A stretch of DNA of 64,000 nt from Hymenobacter sp. UV11 (lineage in GTDB: Bacteria; Bacteroidota; Bacteroidia; Cytophagales; Hymenobacteraceae): positions 34,881 through 98,880 of the forward strand of contig NZ_SRII01000015.1 in the NCBI RefSeq assembly GCF_004684095.1. The letters are read 5' to 3'. The position numbers and the translations under genes are program-made. Below the pieces are notes generated by a model. That model was given only the letters and a program-made list of their open reading frames with translations, was not told where the DNA came from and made no database searches. Below, piece after piece: positions 60,505-64,000 of this stretch (position 1 is the stretch's first letter; each line of letters starts with the position of its first letter).

Positions 60505-61722
60505 ATGAACGGACCCCTAAACGGACTGCAAACCAAGCTTCACGAGGTTGCCTTTTTGAGCAATACCTTCGTACGCTCTCCCTTGGCACTCAGTAATGTA
60601 GAGGCCCGCATTTTTGCCCTGGCCCTGGGCTGCCTGCATCAGAAACAGGATACGCTGTCGTTCCGCATTCATTTCAATGACATCACGCGGGGCGGCAACA
60701 CGGGGGGCAAGCAGTATACAGAACTTGCTGCTGCTCAGACGCGCCTGACTCAGCCCATCATCAATACGTCGCTTAAAAATGGTAAGAAGCGTCGCGACGC
60801 GATTTCGTTGTTCAACATCCTCAGCCTCGATGAGGGTACCAACCTGATAACTGGGGAGTTTAATCCCCGACTGAAGGAGCACCTGCTGGACTTGACAGGA
60901 AAATTTACGACCGTGGAGTTGGAGTCGTTGCTCACGCTCAAAAACGCGCATAGCCAGCGGCTGTTCTGGATTATGCGCAGCTACCACAACCAGACTTGGG
61001 AGGAGCCGCTGCCTTTTGACACGCTGCGGGAGTGGCTTTTTGGCGAAAACTCGGATCAATATACCGACTGGACTGACTTTAACCGGTACGTGCTTAAGCC
61101 CGCGATTGAGGAGTTTCGGGTCATCGGCTGGGAGGTAGCCGTGACCTTGCAGCGGCGTGGCCGGCGAGTGGAGGCGCTGGTGTTCAAGATGACCAGCACC
61201 CAGGAGCCGCTACTGCCAGTGGTGAAGGCTAAGAAGGTGTTGACCCTGACGGAGATTGAGGAGTTTCGCCGGATGCTGGAGGCGACCTACCGGGAGTTAC
61301 CAGCGCTATATGACCGGCTGCGGCTTGATTTTGAGCTTAAGGAATACCAGGCACGCGAAGTGTTGCAGAACGTTAAGGATTTGACTGCCTATCAGGCCGT
61401 TACCAAAGTTCTACACGACGTGCGGCTTGCCTTGGCCAGCCGCAAGCCGATTAAGTCGTTGCCTGCTTATACGCTCAGCCAGCTTAAAGCTGTGCTCCCC
61501 GTATACCAGTTGTTAGGGGCCGCGCTCAGTACCCCACCTAAAAGCGCGGTCTCGCGGGCAGTTGCAGCCACTTCACAGGCGCAGATTCGGGAAGCGCAGG
61601 AGCGTCTGAAGTTTGTGCAGGAAGAAGCGCCGACTAATTTGTTTTCTGAGCAAGAAAAAGCGTCACGTACTGCTACTATTGAAGCTGAAATTGCGGTACT
61701 AACCCAAGGGCTTGTCAGTTAA
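60505..61722 (+). CDS. repB: Rep_3-family plasmid replication initiator (RepB)
   Basis: 405 residues from ATG 60505 (MNGPLNGLQTKLHEVAFLSN); the frame upstream merely translates the iterons. Winged-helix 1 contains LALSNVEARIFALALGCLHQ and FRIHFNDITRGG; winged-helix 2 contains FTTVELESLLTLKNAHSQRL, FWIMRSYHNQTWEEPLPFDT and RYVLKPAIEEFRVIGW, as in RepE/RepB-type initiators. A C-terminal extension of about 140 residues (LPALYDRLRLDFELKEYQAR on) is mostly helical. It binds the iterons as monomer to start replication and the inverted copy as dimer to limit its own synthesis (family knowledge). Confidence 0.92.
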   Translation: MNGPLNGLQTKLHEVAFLSNTFVRSPLALSNVEARIFALALGCLHQKQDTLSFRIHFNDITRGGNTGGKQYTELAAAQTRLTQPIINTSLKNGKKRRDAISLFNILSLDEGTNLITGEFNPRLKEHLLDLTGKFTTVELESLLTLKNAHSQRLFWIMRSYHNQTWEEPLPFDTLREWLFGENSDQYTDWTDFNRYVLKPAIEEFRVIGWEVAVTLQRRGRRVEALVFKMTSTQEPLLPVVKAKKVLTLTEIEEFRRMLEATYRELPALYDRLRLDFELKEYQAREVLQNVKDLTAYQAVTKVLHDVRLALASRKPIKSLPAYTLSQLKAVLPVYQLLGAALSTPPKSAVSRAVAATSQAQIREAQERLKFVQEEAPTNLFSEQEKASRTATIEAEIAVLTQGLVS

Positions 61723-61985
61723 TGCAAGGTCCTGTAAAAGGGAGATTGGTTGAGCGAAAAGTTGCGTTCAGGATAGCAGTCCTAATTAAAAACTAAGTAT
61801 AAAATTTGCGTTTGATGCGTTGGGTTCTATAAGATAACAGGCAACTTAGTAAAAAAAAGTATTACGCCTATTATTAGCATTTATACCATTATAAACTACT
61901 TAACAATCAGTAAGTTAAGGCAGCTGTTTTACATAAAAAACGTTCTCGGACAGCTGTTTTTCATAGCCATTTAGCCAACACTGTA
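61723..61985. other. AT-rich spacer with a short direct repeat
   Basis: Convergent gap between repB and a lipoprotein gene. CAGCTGTTTTACATAAAAAA (near 61922) and CAGCTGTTTTTCATAG (near 61951) form a short direct repeat about 29 bases apart. No hairpin-plus-T terminator is evident and no coding sequence is supported. Confidence 0.4.
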
Positions 61986-62711
61986 TTACTGATTTTCTCG
62001 CTTCGAAAAAACGAAGCCGTACAGGTAGTTGCCTTGTAGCGTTGTGGTAGGTAGTAGCGCAAAAGTGAAATCAGTGCTTTGCTTCTCTCTCACCAATACG
62101 CCTGCTAAGCGGACAAACTCCATAGTGCCACTCTTGGCTAAATTTTGGTGCGAAATCGCAAAGCCCTGCAAGCTAAATGCCTGCACTCGGCCATATTCTT
62201 TATCGATAGCTGTAAAAAGAGACTTCGCTTTTTGCCACTCTTGGGCAGAAGTTGCCAAGAGGCTACCTTTTGCTACAACGTGCGCATAGTCACCTGTGCG
62301 CATATAGTTTAACAAGTTATCCGCCTGGAGCATCGCTCGTTCGGCTTTCGCTAAATCTTGGATGGGGAACTCGTACGTATCGTTCGACGCTGTTTCCGCT
62401 ATGGTGATTCGGATGAAGGAATAGCGTGTTTTCTCTTCAGGGGAAAGGGCGTGGTAAAACAGATAGGCACAATTCGAGGCGGGCAACTGCAACGAAGCGA
62501 AGTACTGCTTCATTTTAGGCGCGACCCCGCTGAGCTTCAATTCATAAAAACGCCCTTGTAACTCATCCGCTGTGGAGGCTACCACCCCACTAGAATAAAC
62601 CACCTTTCCCCCATAGAAGGAGAGGACAGCATCGATGCCGGTTGACTCGGTAGTAGAAGTGCAGCTAGAAAAACTGAGCGCTAGCAGTAGCAAAGCGAAA
62701 AGACTCCGCAT
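61986..62711 (-). CDS. Lipoprotein of unknown function
   Basis: 241 residues from ATG 62711, giving a lipoprotein signal MRSLFALLLLALSFSSCTST with the lipobox cysteine at about 17; an earlier ATG at 62783 would bury this signal. The mature part includes DELQGRFYELKLSGVAPKMK, LLNYMRTGDYAHVVAKGSLL and FSLQGFAISHQNLAKSGTME, with the look of small alpha/beta periplasmic proteins. No family is recognised. It is probably fixed in the inner leaflet of the outer membrane. Confidence 0.7.
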   Translation of the reverse strand: MRSLFALLLLALSFSSCTSTTESTGIDAVLSFYGGKVVYSSGVVASTADELQGRFYELKLSGVAPKMKQYFASLQLPASNCAYLFYHALSPEEKTRYSFIRITIAETASNDTYEFPIQDLAKAERAMLQADNLLNYMRTGDYAHVVAKGSLLATSAQEWQKAKSLFTAIDKEYGRVQAFSLQGFAISHQNLAKSGTMEFVRLAGVLVREKQSTDFTFALLPTTTLQGNYLYGFVFSKRENQ

Positions 62712-62992
62712 AGAGGGAAGGCAAATAGGTAGGCTAGCTTGAGCTACAGCATCATAGCAGACCCAAAAGTAGTCTCGAAGCAAGGGCCCCTTAATCCCCT
62801 TAATAATACTTGGCCTGCTTTAAAAGAACAGGCAAGGTGGCCGAAAAGCCGCTCTCGCAAAAGCCAGTTTGCTGAGCTTGATTGAGGTGAAAGAGCTTTG
62901 TCACATTTTTTAAACGAACCCCCAGAAAGCGTGACAAGCGAAAGCCTTAGCCCCGGCAGACAGGTGGGCATCATTGGCTACACGCCTAGTCG

Positions 62993-63664
62993 TTAGTCCG
63001 CTGGGGTAAACCAGCGTTGGAAACGCCACTGCACGCGCGTTAGGAGCGAGGGCTTGCGCACGTAAAAAGCTTGTACCTCCCGGGCATCGAGTACAAGCTG
63101 CGCATTCTGCTCTACCACGCCCGTGGGGGTAAGGGGAAGCGGGACGTGCTGGGTCACAAAGCCCAGGGCACTGAAGCCCAGCCGTACGGTGTCGGCCCGC
63201 TCAGCGATGGGCACTGTCAGGGCGTAGTGCCCTTGCATATCGGTCGATGTACCCAGGGTAGAGCCCAGCAGCAATACGGTAACGCCGGGCACGGGCTCCG
63301 GTTTACCCGTTTGGGCTGAGACCATCGTGACCGTACCCCGCAGGTGGATTGCCGCAGGACCGGGGGTTGCCGGGCTCAGCGTTTGGGCCGGCGCGGGCAC
63401 CGCCGCAAGGGCCAGCGCCAAGGCAGTGGCCGCCGCCAGGGGCGCACAGGCCCTGGGTGGAACGTGTCCCCAGTGGGCTAACTGCGCGTCGGAGTAGAGG
63501 CCACACAAGCGATTGCCATGAGCGGCTTGGGTTTGCACAATCTGCGGCCAGGACAGGGCCGAAAAGTCGTAAATCTCGCGTTCACATTGTCCGCAGAGCC
63601 GGCCCCTGGCGGTGGGCGGCATCGCGAGCCAGTTCTGGTCACAGAGTTGGGGTTTGGGAAGCAT
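62993..63664 (-). CDS. Membrane protein with cysteine-rich N-terminus and CarboxypepD_reg-like domain
   Basis: 223 residues. Residues 1-60 form a cytoplasmic Cys-rich module (QLCDQNWLAMPP, GRLCGQCEREIYDFSALSWP, NRLCGLYSDAQLAHWG) often found at the start of Bacteroidota membrane proteins. One transmembrane segment follows (PLAAATALALALAAVPAPAQ), then a beta-sandwich regulatory-like domain (HLRGTVTMVSAQTGKPEPVP, TSTDMQGHYALTVPI). Function unknown; the layout suggests a signal-linked inner-membrane protein with its sandwich domain in the periplasm. Between it and the lipoprotein gene (62712-62992) nothing is seen. Confidence 0.7.
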   Translation of the reverse strand: MLPKPQLCDQNWLAMPPTARGRLCGQCEREIYDFSALSWPQIVQTQAAHGNRLCGLYSDAQLAHWGHVPPRACAPLAAATALALALAAVPAPAQTLSPATPGPAAIHLRGTVTMVSAQTGKPEPVPGVTVLLLGSTLGTSTDMQGHYALTVPIAERADTVRLGFSALGFVTQHVPLPLTPTGVVEQNAQLVLDAREVQAFYVRKPSLLTRVQWRFQRWFTPAD

Positions 63665-63888
63665 CGACAGGGGAAAAGAGCAGTGTGAACGTACGAACAG
63701 CCGGGCCCAAGCAGGCTACCCTTTCTCAAAGATGCCAGGCACGTCGGAACTGCACATTGGGGCTACTGTAGTCACCTAATTTTCGACAGGATAAGGCAGC
63801 GCCATAGGACTAGGAGCGAAGCGGCCTTATCAGGTCCCGTCCCGTTTGCTTGCCGCTTCTACGAGCCAGTTGGTCACCACGGGAGACG

Positions 63889-63928
63889 AAAAGACATTTT
63901 AACAACGACCGTTTAAGTAATGTCTTTT
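63889..63928. promoter_or_regulatory. Imperfect dyad before the recombinase gene, possible res subsite
   Basis: AAAAGACATT (63889-63898) and AATGTCTTTT (63919-63928) are exact inverted arms with a 20-base AT-rich centre containing TTTAA on each side. Its length and place, 37 bases before a serine recombinase start, resemble a resolvase binding site; it could equally be a promoter operator. Confidence 0.4.
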
Positions 63929-63965
63929 TGCTTAATTTCGCCTGAAACTACCCCTTTTTACCCCC

Positions 63966-64000
63966 GTGCCCGCCTACTTCGCCTACTACCGCGTCTCTAC
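63966..64000 (+). CDS. Serine recombinase, N-terminal fragment at window edge
   Basis: A GTG at 63966 opens a frame reading MPAYFAYYRVST up to the last base. AYYRVST is the catalytic-serine signature at the N-terminus of resolvase/invertase family proteins (compare LYARVST in the gene at 6666-7256). Only the first 12 codons are visible, so subfamily and length cannot be judged. Confidence 0.6.
   Translation, partial: MPAYFAYYRVS

Noticed and set aside
1..64000. tRNA and rRNA genes
   Set aside because: None with convincing cloverleaf or rRNA signatures was seen on either strand.

Overview
The window looks like a 64-kb piece of a large plasmid (or secondary replicon) from a GC-rich member of the Bacteroidota, most like Hymenobacter or a close relative. 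The phylum is indicated by a type VI secretion locus of the Bacteroidota-only subtype iii (TssN, TssO, TssP and TssR-type proteins), a protein ending in a type IX secretion sorting domain, an OMP_b-brl-type TonB-linked receptor, and a TAnnTTTG promoter element before parA. The plasmid assignment rests on a Rep_3-type initiator at 60.5-61.7 kb directly behind six direct iterons plus one inverted iteron, and a parA/small-partner operon just upstream surrounded by TACGTAC-type repeats.

Layout. 0-4 kb: part of a type I (MYXAN-like) CRISPR-Cas operon on the minus strand (cas6, cas5, cas3, start of a cas8-like gene); no array is visible. 4.2-7.5 kb: inverted-repeat elements, an AbiE-type toxin-antitoxin pair with a 42-bp palindromic operator, and a serine resolvase. 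7.5-16 kb: an ECF sigma/anti-sigma/membrane-protein group, a TonB-type outer-membrane protein, a LytTR two-component pair translationally coupled to a putative HExxH protein, and a broken B3 metallo-beta-lactamase. 16.4-27.8 kb: a defence-like region with a three-part TIR protein abutting a 1447-residue STAND NTPase, a 1139-residue delta-60-repeat secreted protein, and a SLOG-SLATT-SLATT membrane protein. A decayed IS3 element separates this from the T6SS.

28.9-51.4 kb: an almost complete T6SS subtype iii locus, read mostly right to left: tssB, tssC, tssD, an eCIS-type AAA+ ATPase, vgrG, a helical-repeat protein, PAAR, tssN, tssK, tssE, tssF, tssO, a second TssO-like gene, a PKD protein (probable tssP), tssR and tssH; tssG is inverted. 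A cargo island on the opposite strand (44.9-47.1 kb) holds a frameshifted DUF4157 (eCIS core) gene, a putative toxin, an HNH/WHH-type nuclease and its SMI1/KNR4-type immunity protein. This mixes T6SS and extracellular contractile injection system parts.

51.4-56.5 kb has no credible gene: it contains a perfect 39-bp hairpin and about 3.8 kb of strongly pyrimidine-biased sequence with diverged direct repeats roughly 1 kb apart. A lone SF2 helicase follows, then the partition and replication module, a lipoprotein, a CarboxypepD-reg-like membrane protein and the first codons of another serine recombinase at the right edge.

All calls come from reading the sequence; no database search was run. Family names rest on recognised motifs and gene order.
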